The notes: generated from the letters alone by a model not told the origin. DNA of 64,000 nucleotides from Straminergon stramineum (GCA_963920665.1 OY987269.1:9426501-9490500); one strand, 5' to 3'. Counted from the first letter of the stretch, positions 1 through 12,547 are shown. A program made the numbers and translations.

Positions 1-599
1 CTTTTTCTTGTAATGATTTGTGATGTTCTTCAAGCGCAAGACTAAGGTGTTCATCACTAAATTTTGTACTGTCGCGTGATGGAGCGTCAACCTTGATATC
101 ACCACCAAACTCATTTGCATCAACTTTTTCAGGCTCTGGTCTAATACTCATCTTAGTTGCATGCAAAGACATTTTAGAAGGTCGAGGTGCTTCGGCAATT
201 GACTTTCGTGCAAGTTGCAACTACATATATAAATTTGATTCAATAATGATCAAATTATTATTCTTTAATTTTATTTATTAAGATTTAAAAATATCAAAAA
301 ATTCAACAACTACAAATATCATGAAAAATGAACATTTAAAATGTATACGGGTTTTATTCATTGCTTTCAAATCAACTCGTATATATTAAAAAGAATGTAA
401 AATATTACATCAAAACAGTCTTTATAATCTTACCTAACATTGCATTTTTATGTATTTTATTCAATATTAATAATGAATTTTAATTTACCATTGATCTTCG
501 AGCTTCGGCTCCAGCTGCTGGAGCCGATTGTTTGCGATCCATATTTTTGAGATTATCACCATTTTCCATCGATATAGTAGAACCCGTAGGTGTTGCCAT
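1..599 (-). CDS. 5' end of an unidentified gene, two exons, cut by window edge
   Basis: On the minus strand an ATG at 599 opens a 37-codon exon (599-489) beginning MATPTGSTIS and ending ARRSM, followed directly by a GTAAAT donor. A second exon begins after a TAG acceptor at 220 and stays open, in the matching frame, to base 1. It encodes a polar, charged stretch including SIAEAPRPSK, EKVDANEFGGDIKVDAP and a likely helical segment LSLALEEHHKSLQEK. Together at least 110 residues with no stop are seen, without signal peptide or membrane segment. The helix at the window edge could be the start of a coiled coil. I do not recognise the family. The clean splice signals, frame agreement and coding-like composition against the AT-rich surroundings support a real gene, but chance cannot be excluded. 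Confidence 0.55.
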
Positions 600-3460
600 T
601 AAATCTTGATTTCCAATGTATTAATCATTTTTTATATCATAGTATCACAAAATTCTTCTATTTATAATTGCAAAGTTGAAATTTATATTTTTCTATAAGT
701 ATAATAAAACCATATATTTTACATAAAGTCTATGATTTGGGTTTTCATATTTTCTTTTTCAAAACAACAACTTTATAGATTTACATGATAAAACCAAGTA
801 ATTTCCTATAACAAACGATTTAAAAAGGATTTTACAATGTCACAAGAGTAATGAACTTTGTTTTAACAACCCCATGAATCAAAACTCAATTGAAAACACT
901 ATTTTTCTATATTGTTAAATAAGACTCACTCAAGTGTGTTATTTATATTCCGTACAAACCAACTTTTGAAAAATAACTATGTGAACATGAAAATTTGATT
1001 AATTTTTTTTTTAGCATTCAACAAAGATTATGTGATTTTATAATAGACATTTGAAGTAACTATCAAAAATTTGTATTCAAAGATAAAAATTGATATCAAT
1101 AATAAAATTTGATTTCACATATTTATTTTCAAAAAATCTTTATTTTTTGAACATTTGGGAGTATTCATTTTGAAGCAATGCCCTAAATTTCTATTTCAAG
1201 TTGCTCAGTTTAACCACTATGTCTTGCTATCTTTTTACAATTCTAAAGAATTATATTTCAAGTTAGTATTTTTTTTACTTTGAAATACATTTTCCACTCA
1301 AATATGATAATCTTTAATTTTCTAAACAACCAAATTTTTGTCCAGTCTTTGTTGGGATTAAAATGAAGTTTCTTGCAAAAGATAGATCAATCAACTTTTA
1401 GATAATATTGGTGCTATAATTATAATTTTTAGTATTTTACAAAATCTTAGTAGGATGTAGTACTGTAGAATTGGGATATGACATTGATTCTTTTCAAACA
1501 TGAAACCACCTACTTGCGTTCTGAAGTGTAGACATTTTGATTTTAAATGATATTAGACATTTACTCAAAAGGGCTATTATTTTATACTTATTCCAACCAA
1601 TAATGACAACTAATGCCTTATTTTTTCTATCAAGCAAGTAAATTCTTATTTTATTCTCATCTCTCAAAGAATACAATTTTTTGGTCTTCCTCATTGAAAC
1701 ATCTAATGTAGCATGCTTACTTTTATTTAGGAAATGGTTTATCTCAAAAAACACATTTGAAAAAAAAATTGCATAATGTTAAGGTTGTTATTAGTATGTG
1801 CAAAGTTGTGGCAACATAGTTTCAAGAGTAAATTATAATGGGCATACACAAGAACAATTATTTTTATTATTTCAAAAAATCTAAAGAAAAAAAAATTACA
1901 TATATACATTTGTGTTCTATATTTTATTAAAAAAATTGCTTCAATTTTCTAATTTATAGACATTGAAATTTTCAAATTTTCTTATCTAGAATTCTTAGAA
2001 GAAATTTTGGAGAATGTGACTATTTTCAAACAATCCGTGAACAAATACATCCTAGATCAAAATGATTGAAATTCAACAACTAGTGACAAAAATGTAGGCT
2101 ATCATGGTGTGCTTTTCAAGTTTTGGAACTCTTATTGGCTAATCTTATTTGCTAATTGAAAGGATACTTAGGTGGTAAAGAAAAAAAATTGTGAATTCAC
2201 AATTTTATCTTGCTTTCACAAAATGTTGTTGACCCAACATCAAAGGGGCCCACAATCTCTTAAAATTTGACAAACACACAACTACAAAATACATTTTTAG
2301 CCACTCAAGATTCCACTCAAATTTGCATGGATTCACTCATTTTTTTGTAAGTAGATCTTCAACAATTTGTCAAAGATTTGGCTTCTAATTAGGTCCACTC
2401 ATTTGCATGAATATGTCTAATATCCATTTATTTATTTATTTATATTCTTTTATTCTTACTTATTATTTGCAATAAATGTAACATTTCTTTTAAAGATTAT
2501 AATTGAGAATGGAGATAATATTGCAACCCATGACACTTGGGGGAACAAGTTTTGTGCTAGAAGTGGTAATAATTAGATACCTTTTAAAAGCTTTTTTGAA
2601 TCATTTTGGGCTAAGTGTGCAAAGTTTGAGATGCTCCTAAAGAAAGAATCAAAATAATGAATAAAACAAGTACAAATCAAATACTTACATTTGAACAATT
2701 AACCAAAAAATGCTCTTTGCAATAAAGTTATTGCAAGAAGAAGTGGGAGAAATTCTAGCAAAGAATGTAAACAAGCACCTCTAAAGCAAGAAAACAAACA
2801 CCCTACAAGAGTAAACAAACACACAAACAAGCAAACATTAACAATGACAACAACACAAGTAAACAAACAACTTAGCAAACTAAGTTGCTAAAAATATCAT
2901 TATTTCTTGAATTAATTTTAGCACTATTCTTCATTTCATCTAGTACTTTAGATTTTAGAAAGAATTTTTTTTATAAATTTTATTGATTTTTTTATAATAA
3001 ACTTTCTTTTTATCTTTGAATGTAATCTTTTAATACATAGTGTACATAGATTTCCACTTATAATGTTAGTGAAGCCTAAACCATTGTTGTTTGCTAGAAA
3101 ATTCTATGTACATTGTTCAAATAGAATTTTTTTGGCAAAAAATGCAACTAAATATATCTCACTATTGTGAATATTCTCAAAGATTTTCTTTTAACCATTC
3201 ATAATTTATTGTTGTAGGAAAAAAATCTTGAAATTTTGGCATATATTTTGGAACTTATTTTACATTGAATTTCCTACCAAACTATGGTAGATAAAAATTC
3301 AAGCACCTAAAGAGAGGAGGTACTAAAATAGACTCTAAAAGCATTCTTTACTACAAGGCATATTGTATTCTAGTGGTAAACATGTCAAGATGAAGATACT
3401 TTTAGATCCTCATTAAAATTCCTAGGTAATTTTTTAAGAATCCAATAAATATGAAACAAC
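600..3460. other. AT-rich intergenic stretch, no gene seen
   Basis: Very AT-rich, with many short homopolymer A and T runs and no open frame with coding character. Around 2780-2880 there is an A/C-rich stretch of imperfect CAAACAAA-type simple repeat. At 2420-2450 there is a short TTTA repeat. The proximal part (600 to about 1000) would contain the promoter of the minus-strand gene that starts at 599, but no motif stands out. Confidence 0.5.
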
Positions 3461-4738
3461 TTGACTCTTAAAGGATGGGCCCATGACCATTGATTTCAAG
3501 TTTTATTGTCCTTCACTCTATTTGTTGCCATTTTGCAATTAGTTATGAATAAAAAAAATTAATACTCCGGAGTATTTATTTTTCAAAGATGAAACCATAT
3601 GTTTGTTGCAAGTCATAGAATTTTCAAATTTTTTGGGAAAATTTTGAAATTATTGTGAATCTTTTAAGAAAAAATGAAGAAAAGTCATATCAAATATTCA
3701 ATATGCTAAGAAAATCTGAAAATTTCAATATTTATGCATATTATAGTAAATTTCATTCTGATATAAATCAAAATTATTGTGTCACTCTAAAAGTAGAAAA
3801 TTGACAAACCATGGTTGTAGGCCCAAAGTTTGTATTGAAAAATTCATATATGTTTTTCAATTTTTTTCAAAATTTGTGATTTGAGTAGAAAAATTTGTGA
3901 TTTGACTACACTTGATAAGCTTCATTTCATTAGATGGACTCAAATTAAAAAAACATCATTTTTGTAACTAAAATTCACATCAAGAGAAAATAGCAAGAAA
4001 TGGCCCAAATACCCTACAAGGGGGATCTGTGGATTAAGCATCTTCTCCTTTAGAGAAGTCAATAATACTATAATGAGGGAATTGGCAATTTCGTATCTTT
4101 CTAGTAGCTTGGTCAGAAAAAAGATAATTAAAAGGGTGCCAATTTTTTTGGAAAATTATTGATCTAGTTTGTATATGTGTATATGTATTAAAAAATTGCC
4201 GAATTCATAGAAATTCAACTTGCTCCACACAATCTCATGTTTTTCTTTGTTAACAACTATAAATATACATTGCAAAGTTTTGGGCTTCACTATTTTGACC
4301 ATTCTAAAGCACAATCTCTCATAAACAAAATATATTTCTTGCACACAATTAACATTGACGCTTAACAAAACTATGACACACAAGGTAGAGGGTTTAAGGT
4401 TTAGGCAAATGCAACCGCCTTAGATGAAAGTAGTAGCTAGCAACCATCCAAAAATTGTAAGAACAACTTTGATGAATGCCTAATTTATTTTAATTATATT
4501 TTAAAATTACCAAATTTTTATATATTATTTTTTAGATTGCCTAATTTTTTTTGTACTCTAATTAAGTAGAAAGTAGAAAGCTATCCTAGCTGATGGGAAG
4601 GTTTGGTATTGTTCACTAAAAATCTACTCAAGCAAGATTTTTTTAGAAATGGGAAGAAAAATGATTATTTTTGTCCTACATCTTAGGTGTGATCATCCAA
4701 AGGGTAAAGAAACGTCCACAATGTCCTTTAAGGGTTAA
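3461..4738 (-). mobile_element. TTAA-bounded element, ~700-bp subfamily, reverse, with extra internal segment
   Basis: Read on the minus strand, the element starts at 4738 with TTAACCCTTAAAGGAC and ends near 3461 with CCTTTAAGAGTCAA. Large parts match the copy at 32357-33043 (for example the block around 3960-4110) and the one ending at 43528. Relative to the 32-kb copy it has about 480 extra bases between roughly 4106 and 4590, possibly a nested insertion. No transposase frame is seen. Confidence 0.55.
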
Positions 4739-4836
4739 GAATATATAAGCATTTTCCATCTTCCTTCCAATGAAAATAGGGTTTAACCAAAATAAATTTG
4801 AAGAGGTTTAACACTCCCCCAAATTGAAATTGACCC

Positions 4837-5419
4837 TTAATCCCTAAGTGCTTTGATGTCCATTTTTGGGATGATGAATAGATTGAAACTTGAGTTTCAT
4901 CCTCCTAACTACTTGGATGAAAGTTATTCTAATTTGTCGAGATACTTTATCAAGTTATTATGATCCTATCTAAAGTTTGGATTTAGTATCATTAGATTAC
5001 ATATATTTTTCTAAAGTTACAAATGTGCAAGGATGTCAAGTGGTCAAATTGCATTGACTTCAGTTCAAAATTAGATTTGCCCAAATGAGGTCATAGATGT
5101 TAAGAACACAAAAATTTCAAAAAATCACCATGTGAAGAGAACCTCATTTCAAATCCATTCCAACAAATTTTACTCAAAAAATGATAATGTTTTTCTCATA
5201 ATCGAATTTTGAAGGAATTTTGAAATTTCTCTTTCAAAATTTATAATAAAATATTGGTGATAGCACTGGCGAATCTCACCATTTAGATGGAATCTATAAA
5301 TCAAAATCTACAACTATTGTTTGTTTAAGAATTCCAAAATATGCTTCCAAATTGAACTTCATAATGATTTTTCTCAAAATTGTCAATTCTGGAGATGATT
5401 TTGGACGTTTGGGGGTTAA
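4837..5419. mobile_element. TTAA-bounded non-autonomous element (~583 bp)
   Basis: The left end is TTAATCCCTAAGTGCTTTG. The right end, read inverted, is TTAACCCCCAAACGTCC. The length is close to other TTAA elements of the window. No coding frame is seen. The pairing of these two ends is inferred from end type and spacing. Confidence 0.5.
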
Positions 5420-5445
5420 ATAGTCACTTTCTGTATCTCCTCCCC

Positions 5446-5674
5446 TTAACCTTGAAGCGCTTTGATGTCCATATTCTGGATGATGAATGGAGGGCTTCAA
5501 TGCACTTTTTAGTCCAACTAACTTCTCATTCATCCAATGTAATATTTGAATTTAGAAAAGACAACCTTCCTAAATGACTAAATTCATGAAATTTCAGTAA
5601 ATGATATTTTTGTACAAAGATATAAGCAAAAATGTGCAAAAATTCAAGATAGGATTGAAGCATTTAGGAATTAA
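5446..5674. mobile_element. TTAA-bounded element (229 bp) abutting the next one
   Basis: Left end TTAACCTTGAAGCGCTTTGA; right end, inverted, TTAATTCCTAAATGCTTCAA. The two termini are clear imperfect inverted repeats. The right TTAA (5671-5674) is also the left TTAA of the following element, so the two copies share one target site. Confidence 0.6.
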
Positions 5675-5905
5675 CCCTTGAATGCCGGACTGGTGACTGT
5701 GGAAATCAGCCATTTTGGAATGGTGTGACATCATCTACTTTAAAAAAAAATCAAAAATACTCATTGAGAGTCAAACTACTGTAGAAGATCTTCCCTTTCC
5801 ACCCCCCCTAACTCCGAGGATGAATAGTTGCACTTCTGTCATACACAGGAGAATTCCTTGTCATTCATCGAACAAAAAACGTCCGCCTCGTCGTTTAGGG
5901 GTTAA
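5671..5905 (+). mobile_element. TTAA-bounded MITE, ~220-bp subfamily, forward copy
   Basis: Starts TTAACCCTTGAATGCCGGAC and ends CGTCGTTTAGGGGTTAA. It is the best preserved copy of a subfamily also found at 12318-12547, 12544-12757 (reverse), 26629-26839, 52803-53026 (reverse) and 54167-54411. Shared internal landmarks are GACATCATCTACTTTAAA near the left and CCTTGTCATTCATCGAAC near the right. Its length rules out coding capacity. Confidence 0.75.
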
Positions 5906-6766
5906 CTTAATCACAAATTCAGAATCAACAGGAAGGCTAACCTAACCCAGCGAATTAGCCACCAACCACGTAAGCTTCCTCGTCAGCGCGTCAATAGCTG
6001 GCGGAAAGAGCGAACGCCGACAATTCTCGTCCAAGATTCCATCTTTTTCGTCCACTATTCGAACCTCCGTCCTCTAACTTCCCAATTCCCCCCATAACCG
6101 TCGATCCAGGGGAGCCCTGGTCCGTTGGATTTCCACCCGGAACCGTTAACCCGGTGAATCCCCGGGCGTGACCTGGTGGAACCTTCAAAGTGCAGTTTAG
6201 GAAGACGACTGGCTCCGACTCCGGGTATTGCTGCCGAAAAACACTCCATTGCTTCCGCAGGATTGACAGTCAGCATTCCGCCTGCGACGCACTTGCAAAT
6301 TGTTACAGTACTGCCATCTATCTGGCTCCCGGTTTTCCTACTCCTTGGTTAAAGCTTCCGTTTGATCCTTGCGCAGCCTCGGTTGGTGCCGTCTCGGTGG
6401 AGTTTTGGCATTTCTTGTTGTCCTTAGGGTTCCAAGGGCGTGTTTATCGATGTTCGGAAGGTTTTGGATGCGAAGAGAGGATCGATTGTGAGATTTGGAG
6501 ATGAGGACGGGCTTTGGGAGGGTTTCTTGGGGAGTGCCTTGAGAGTTTTGTCAGTGTTGCCTGTGCCTGGGGTGTGGAAAAGCGACCTTCTAGTTGTACG
6601 GGAGGGAGTAGGCTAGAATTTTTTTGCTTTTCCGAGTGGAGATTGATTTTAGGACTGTTGAGACGGCCAGGTGGCCGTGGAACTGGGTTAGGTGACAAGG
6701 GGGGGACGACGGAGCCATTCTTTGGAGCTTCGATTTAGTTCGACAGGGAAGGGAGTTGGAGTCGCC
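5906..6766 (+). promoter_or_regulatory. GC-richer upstream region of the LCV gene (promoter and 5' UTR)
   Basis: Immediately after the last element, base composition rises sharply and stays higher up to the start codon at 6767. This fits promoter plus 5' UTR. Several short open frames on both strands lie here (for example 6190-6504), with no recognisable protein. If transcribed, the upstream ATGs could act as uORFs. No TATA box was assigned. Confidence 0.45.
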
Positions 6767-9700
6767 ATGGGCGATGATAAAGCTTCCCCTTCGCGGCCGG
6801 CAGGTAGTGACAGGGAGTTGCTCATGGCTGGACTCAGCGATGACATAGAGGATCCTCCCAAGCTTGGCCAACCTCCTCCTTCAGCTTATCATTCGGGCCG
6901 CGAGGTGCGTTGCGTTCTAGTTTACTGTCTTTTGGAAGGATTTTGCTCTGTGGCCGTTCTATTGTGCTGAAGTGGAAGCCGTATTGGTCGAGGCAGCTGT
7001 GGATGCTGTTTGTGCACTGTCTATTTTCTCAAAGTCTGGATACGGTTGTATCCGACTTTTATTGTCTGCATCCGTATTCGTTTTCTTCTCAGAATTCGTC
7101 GCCTTTCCTCCCTCAACCTAAAGTTCCCTTTTTTTAATCAGTCGTTTTTCGTTTCTTAATTTATTTTTTCTAGCTCGTTTTGCCTATGTTTGACACTTTA
7201 TGTGCACGCCTTTATCAATAACTGTGGTTTGTAATATGCTGGAGTGAAACCTGTGTTGGTGGAGGCAGCTGTAGATGGTTCTGGAGCCAGTTGCTGGATT
7301 ATCTATTATTTCACGTTTATATTCGGTTTTTATTGTCTTCATCCCTGTATTTACTCCTTTGTCAGAATTCCTGCTAGGCAGTTCATCGACTTTCTCCCCG
7401 AACTACACTCACTCGTTTCTTTTTTCATTGGTTTAATTGAATCGAATTGAATTGATTTCTCGCTCGTCTGGGCACTGTTTCACTCGTTATGTTGCAATCC
7501 TTTGCTTCGTGTGAATCTTTCACTCTTCTCTGTTTTTTGTCGGTTGAAGAGCTCTTGTCGATTCTCAGCTACAGAAATTCTTCTTCTTGTCGATGGTATT
7601 TGAGCCCAGAACTGATTCGCACCGGTGACTTAATTTTGCATTATCCAGTTGTCAACCTAAGGACTTGACTAAAATCTTTTGTGTATAATAATTTTGGTTA
7701 ATGTTGATTCCACATGATGACCCTGTTCTTTTCGTGAATTCTCTACTTGTTTACCAATTAAAATTAGGAAATTTATTTTTATCCACAATCTTATTTCATG
7801 TTGTTATTACATGGACTATAGTTTTGCATGTATGATCCTTTCGTCTTGCTTTCCTCTCAGCTGCAGAAGATCATTTTCTTATTTAACGTTGCTCGAGGAT
7901 ATCTGTATGTGAATTTGTTATGCTTTGGTATTCAAGGTTCCTTCGTATTTTGATTTGAAGCAGTGTTGCGAATTTTAGAGAGTACACTTACTTTGTTCAT
8001 TCAGTAACTTTTCCTGTAGGTCTCTCGTCGGAGAGAGTAGAAGTCTCGGAAGTGTTTCATGGGGTCGATGCTGTCTGTATCGTTGAGCAAGAGTTTGCTC
8101 AACGCGTGATATACGTTATAATCCGCCTAAGTCTAAAATATCTGTTCTTTACCGGATCTCGTCAAGTTGTTAGCCGTGATTGAATTGCACGTATTTTCTA
8201 CCCGAGTTTCTCACTATTATAAGGGATTACCTTGTGTGATGTCACAAAGATATCTAGGCTACCGAGTTCAAATATGCGAAATGCTGGAAGATCTCCGAGC
8301 TTCAAAGGAGGAGCAAATTATAATCAGGTGAAACAAATCAATGAACGGAGTTTTATTGTATACGACAAAGTTTGATGTCAGGAGTTCCCTCGTGTTATTT
8401 TCTTCCCTGTCTTTCAGAGAAAAGGATGAGACAACCGTACACTGCTGTTTTTTGTGCAAATGAATTTCTTCTCTGCGCTTCCTAGTCGACCTCCGTTGAT
8501 AATCTTCGTAAATCTGAATACTATTCGGGCCACTATGCTTGCCCCGTTTCCACTTGGTTCGGATTGATTTCTCCTGTCACTTCCTCAGTTCTCTTCTGTG
8601 TAAGTTTTGGTCCAAGTTTATATGGTCGCAAATCGTGCTTCTACTCGTGCAAATCATTAGGTTCGATTTGATAAAGAATGTACTAGTTGGAAATGTTTGA
8701 CGATCGTTTCGGTGTGACTACTGCAAAATTCATGTAAAGCTGAAAGACTAAAAGATTGATTTGAAGTCTCTTACCCAAGTTTGTAGTTAATGGGTATAGA
8801 TGCAAATACATCATATTGACTCTGGTCTTCTGTTGTTTTGTGACAGGCTTTTTATGGGTTTCTTTCAAGTTGGGCGTCAAAGAAGTTTATGAGTGGCTGG
8901 TGAGTGTTTTTTGGAATGGTCTACTTGACAACAATAGAATTCAGCAGTGTATACATTATGGCAGTAGTGAACCGAGAATTTTGGTTGAAGGCCAGTGATT
9001 TTACTATTTCAGGTCTTCTTGCAGATTATGGTAGATAGCTGGGTTTGCTATTGGATATTTTAACCAACTGTGTAGTTGAATCGATTGTCTAGTTTGTGTT
9101 TCGATTTGGTGAAGTGGACTTCGGTTGTTGACGCAGTTTGTAATTTTTTTCTGTTAACCACTCTTAAGGCCCGCTCAGATAGGTAGACGTTAGCAGACAG
9201 ACAACATGCCTGCTTATGTTTCCCCCTGGAACCGTTCAATATTTTCTTTTTGATACTGTTTTTCACCCTACGAAGTTGCTGCTCACTAGTGTTTTGGGTT
9301 TTTGAAACAGTGTGATATTGTTGCCAATTGCCGTAACCTTCTACATTACGTGGTGGTTCATCCGATTCTTCGACGGTTTTTTCTCCCCAATTTATGATAC
9401 TCTCGGCATTCATGTGATCGGTAAATCCCTGGTCAAGGTTTTAGTGAGCAGCTGTTTTGGAGTCAAATTGTTCATTATGTTATATCTTTCTTTAGTGGTG
9501 GCAATTTTAAAATCACTTAAATACAGTTGAAGTGGATATTGTTATTCGGAACCAGATTATGTAGTTGCGTGTGCGGGGATTGCCTGTTGATGAATCTTGA
9601 TGTGCACTGTTACAGGGCTTGGGTTTGTGACCTCCTTTGTATTTATATTTCTGGTGGGAGTATTCGTGTCATCTTGGATTGGAGCGTCTGTCTTATCGAT

Positions 9701-11278
9701 GGGTGAATGGTTCATTAAGCGCATGCCACTTGTAAAGCACATCTACTCTGCTTCTAAGCAGATCAGTGCTGCTATCTCTCCAGGTACAGCTTCCTCAACA
9801 TGCTTCTAGATCCTCAGTTATCTAGAATAGGTCGTAGAATCTTGTAGAGTCTCATGTTAGAGATGATTTCCACGATGAGGCACCGATAGCTTAACAACCA
9901 TTTAAGATGCTGTCCAGGACACACTCCAGCATTTTTACAGAGTGACATTTAAGTAGGAATACTGAACGCTCAGGTTACTGAAGCTTTTCTAGGACTTGTC
10001 CAAGAAGGGATGCAGTATACTACGTAATAAATAGAGACAGAATACGAGACTATACAATTTGAACTTCAAGGATAATGAAGACCAAGAGATTAAATTTTAT
10101 TTATATCTTCATGGAACGAGACGGAGCTAAAACATAAATGACAAGACTCATCGCAAGTTTATGTAATGCTAGTCCGCACAGGTCTCAGTTGATAAGTGTT
10201 CTACACACTAGTACCGTCGTGGCACTTCTTACATCTACATCACGGATCCCTAGTTTTGGCACTGCTGAGAGTACTCTGGATCTCATCTTGGATGACAAAT
10301 GACCAGCGTGCTTGAACTAGGCAGTCCCCGGGCAGGTACAAGAGCCAAGTACAGTGTAGTTCCTGTTCGATGGAAAGGGGTCCGTCATATTTCTTTTCAT
10401 ACCATACTGTACTTGATGTGAAGTGGTTAATGTCATTCTCGCTTGAGCAGATCAAAACACGCAAGCATTCAAAGAAGTTGCAATCATTCGACATCCTCGA
10501 GTCGGAGAGTATGCATTTGGGTTTATCACATCCACTCTTGTGCTTCAGGTATGCTCTGCTTGTACCAGGCATATCATTTTGTTTGTAACTCTTACGGCGT
10601 GAGTCATACCCTGAGTCTTTTACAAATCCCCGTTTTGAAAGGTCAGGCTCATGCAAAATAGCAGTGTATGAGGTTCAAGTAGGTACTAACTAGAAGACCG
10701 TTTCTGAACGTTTTTGTGCATGACAAGTCGTTATCCTGCTTGCATTGTGACTTTCACTTTAGAAGTATGTGCATGAATAATGAGAACCTGCTGTTGTGCT
10801 TCGAGTAAAATTGTATAGCTCATTTGTTTGTGTTTTGTGTTTGGGTCGTCAATTGCTCTCGTCTTACAGAATCATAGTCTGACTTTTTCACTGGTTGCTG
10901 GCTGTGATGAAATCAGAACGACGATGGAGATGAGGAGCTGTGCAGTATATTCGTACCTACTAATCACCTCTATATCGGCGACATTTTCCTTGTGAATTCG
11001 AAGGATGTAATTCGACCAAGCTTGTCTGTGCGGGAGGGTATCGGTACGACTCGCAGCCTTCTCTTTTTGCTGTCAGACATTCCATTTTTCTACTTCATGT
11101 AATGTCAACTATACTTTGAATGATGACAGCTGAATTTTCTAGTGTGTAGAACTCGCTTCAGTGCTCCTAAGTCACTGTGTTCTTTTAAACAGAGATTGTG
11201 GTGTCTGGAGGGATGTCAATGCCACAAGTGATCACCCCTAGACAAAGAACATCTCCAACTCATCGAATCAACATCTAG
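6767..11278 (+). CDS. LCV: LIKE COV (LCV) / COV1 family membrane protein, DUF502
   Basis: Seven exons join in frame to 259 residues: 6767-6904, 8847-8899, 9311-9420, 9616-9783, 10451-10548, 10917-11043, 11193-11278, all with GT-AG introns. The soluble N-terminus (about 1-55) precedes two hydrophobic segments, CVILLPIAVTFYITWW (64-79) and LGFVTSFVFIFLVGVFVSSW (102-121). Conserved COV/LCV blocks follow: WFIKRMPLVKHIYSASKQIS, FKEVAIIRHPRVGEYAFGF, FVPTNHLYIGDIFLV and the C-terminal VSGGMSMPQVI. Family members in Arabidopsis are Golgi/trans-Golgi membrane proteins linked to vascular patterning (COV1) and vacuolar trafficking; the role here is inferred from homology. The length is normal for the family. 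Intron 1 is long (1942 nt). The start is the first ATG giving the acidic N-terminus MGDDKASPS. Confidence 0.93.
6905..8846 (+). other. Long first intron of LCV
   Basis: A 1942-nt intron with donor GTGCGT and acceptor TGACAG. It is rich in T, with no TTAA element or obvious gene inside. A perfect 10-bp inverted repeat with a 4-nt loop sits at 8081-8104. Long first introns near a start codon often carry regulatory sequence in plants, but nothing specific is visible. Confidence 0.7.
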
Positions 11279-11811
11279 GTGAAGAGCCTTTCTCGCCACC
11301 AGAATCTGGAGCTTTGTTAAATGCTCCGTGTTACAGCTATTAAGGAGCTCGACACATGGTTAGGATTGACCATTTCTTGATAGGAGTCTTAGGGGTGGGA
11401 AGGTTTTTTACATGTTTGTTTCTGTTACTGGTGGGTCTTACACGATGAAGTTACCTCATCTTTTTGTATACAAGACACGTTTCTGTTCTTACCTTGGGTG
11501 TTATTTTCATAGATAGAACGTAGGTACTGATCTCAGGAATTTTACGAGTGAAAGCAGAAGACTACTGTGTCAATTTTCACTCTGAATAGGGGAAGTGTCC
11601 TTTTTTCCAACTCAGGAAGCTGCAGCATGTTGTGTTTATATCTTCCCTGGTTTGATGTATAAGCGCAACACCTGTTTACCTACTACTGAGAGTTGTGTAG
11701 TTGCTGCATTTCAGAAGCGCTGAATGAGGTGGTTACGACCACGTGGACAGTGGAGGTGGAAAAGGACTGGTTTCGGGGATGATATTGAAGTTTTGTGTAT
11801 TATAGGTATAA
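11279..11811 (+). other. 3' UTR and downstream flank of LCV
   Basis: Directly follows the LCV stop codon. Composition resembles the LCV introns rather than the AT-rich intergenic background, so transcription probably continues into it. I could not assign a poly(A) site. Confidence 0.4.
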
Positions 11812-12180
11812 GGTGAAAACACCCATAACTGTCCGTGTCCGTGTATGTGTATCCATTCCTGACAAGTAGACTTCTATTGAAAAGTGTCTCATGAAGTGCA
11901 ATTAAATTATCCCCATGCTTTTCTGTGATTGGTGGACTGTTGATTTTCTAGATTTTGGTTTTATGACTAAGTTATGTGATGATTTCAGTGGCCTAGGGAG
12001 CTTCCACTCTGAAAATTTTTAGTAATTATATGTCTCATCCAATTTTATTTATTTATTATTATTATTATTTTGAAAATAAATGATTTTCATTTGTTAGTAC
12101 TACAAAAATGTTTTTTTCTTGAAAAAGGTTCTTTCAACTATGTTGAATTGCTTATTTTGATGGTTTTGGGTGTTTTCACC
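11812..12180 (+). mobile_element. PIF/Harbinger-like MITE, copy 1
   Basis: Flanked by the inverted repeat GGTGAAAACACCCA / TGGGTGTTTTCACC. It is homologous end to end, in inverse orientation, with 40946-41275: both carry TTTTTCTAGAA-like and GGCCTAGGGAGNT blocks at corresponding places. Outer bases are TAA on the left and TTA on the right, consistent with a 3-bp T(A/T)A target duplication that has one change. No coding capacity. Confidence 0.7.
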
Positions 12181-12317
12181 TTATGTGAGGTTTGCATTGT
12201 AATATTAGGTGTTTCATTACTATATCTTCAGTACCCTAGTTTACATCTTTATAAGTAGAATCAATTGAGGTTGCATTAGTTATATGGTGCATATTTTTAA
12301 CTTGGGAGGATCAACTC

Positions 12318-12547
12318 TTAATCCTTGAATGCTTGGTTGGTGACTATAGAAATCAAGCATTTTGGAATTGTGTGACATCATCTACTTTAAAAAAATAAAA
12401 AATACTCATTGGGAGTCAAACTATTGTTGAAGATCTTTCCTTTTCACCTCTAATTTCGAGGAGGAATAGTTGCAATTTTGTCCTATATATGAGAAGTCCT
12501 TGTCATTCATCAAACGAAAAATGTCCGCATTGGTATTTAGGGGTTAA
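12318..12547 (+). mobile_element. TTAA-bounded MITE, ~220-bp subfamily, forward copy
   Basis: Starts TTAATCCTTGAATGCTTGG and ends GGTATTTAGGGGTTAA. It follows the 5671-5905 copy closely throughout. A reverse copy abuts it immediately on the right, so 12318-12757 forms a large inverted repeat. Confidence 0.75.

Noticed and set aside
5891..5905. TTTAGGG strings that look like plant telomere repeats (also at 12537, 47051, 50413 and others)
   Set aside because: They are single units, always at the inner side of a TTAA, and belong to the terminal inverted repeats of the elements. No tandem telomere array is present.
10240..10656. 138-codon frame on the minus strand
   Set aside because: It overlaps LCV exon 5 and its introns antisense and has no known family; a shadow of the real gene.
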